From Thiomonas sp. (GTDB lineage: Bacteria > Pseudomonadota > Gammaproteobacteria > Burkholderiales > Burkholderiaceae), in contig DAIAZB010000444.1 of NCBI GenBank assembly GCA_027443745.1, forward strand, positions 1 through 5,259: a stretch of 5,259 nt of DNA. The letters are read 5' to 3'. The notes under the pieces were generated by a model. The model saw only the letters and a list, made by a program, of their open reading frames with translations. It made no database searches and had not been told where the DNA came from. Made by a program: the position numbers and the translations under genes. This document shows positions 5,186 through 5,259 of this stretch, piece after piece. Position 1 is the first letter of the stretch. Every line of letters begins with the position of its first letter.

Positions 5186-5259
5186 GTGACCCTTGCCGGC
5201 ATCAGGCTGTTGGCGGTGATCGTCGGCTTGTCGCATCCTTGGCGTGAAAATAGGGCCGA

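Noticed and set aside
4567..5202. 211-residue minus-strand frame opposite phaM.
   Set aside because: Arg/Pro/Ala-rich shadow; the PhaM blocks on the plus strand explain the region.
5228..5252. TTGTCG followed by the A-rich GAAAATA near the right edge, a possible promoter of the next gene.
   Set aside because: The spacing to GAAAAT is about 12 bases, too short for sigma70, and the downstream gene is not in the window.
1..5259. Possible mobile element, CRISPR array, tRNA or toxin-antitoxin pair.
   Set aside because: I saw no direct-repeat array, transposase or integrase motif, tRNA-like cloverleaf or overlapping pair of small genes; the composition looks uniform.

Overview
The window is high-GC bacterial chromosome, probably from a betaproteobacterium of the order Burkholderiales. 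That placement is inferred from a PhaM-type polyhydroxyalkanoate (PHA) granule regulator, a DUF3108 protein of the form common in that order, and strong G/C at third codon positions. I see no mobile element, CRISPR array, rRNA or tRNA. The window looks like core-type chromosome holding five complete genes and one partial gene.

Layout: (1) 1-405, +, C-terminal half of an EamA/DMT-type inner-membrane transporter, cut by the left edge. (2) 492-1313, +, a TIGR04325 (LIC12133) family putative SAM-dependent methyltransferase with a near-perfect Shine-Dalgarno. (3) 1349-2641, -, convergent with the methyltransferase, a membrane-anchored DUF3108 protein with a very long Pro/Ala-rich linker. (4) 2642-2808, divergent intergenic region with a perfect 8-bp inverted repeat and a -10-like hexamer. 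(5) 2809-3795, +, fumarylacetoacetate hydrolase (FAH) superfamily enzyme with its metal ligands and catalytic His in place. (6) 3835-4074, -, small secreted protein with a signal peptide, convergent with the FAH gene. (7) 4075-4328, divergent intergenic region with a LacI-operator-like palindrome and a good sigma70-type promoter for the next gene. (8) 4329-5153, +, phaM. (9) 5154-5259, start of the next intergenic region, with a small hairpin. No gene-free stretch exceeds 300 bases.

The genes do not form one pathway. Neighbours are mostly convergent or divergent and each seems to be transcribed alone; only the transporter and the methyltransferase lie in tandem, and a hairpin plus a candidate promoter separate them. 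The genes whose role is clearest are phaM (PHA granule formation and attachment to the nucleoid) and the FAH-family enzyme (C-C bond hydrolysis in aromatic-compound or keto-acid catabolism). I found no convincing evidence of a new multi-gene system. The points most worth checking are the small secreted protein, the DUF3108 linker, the phaM start and tail, and the palindromes in the two divergent regions.
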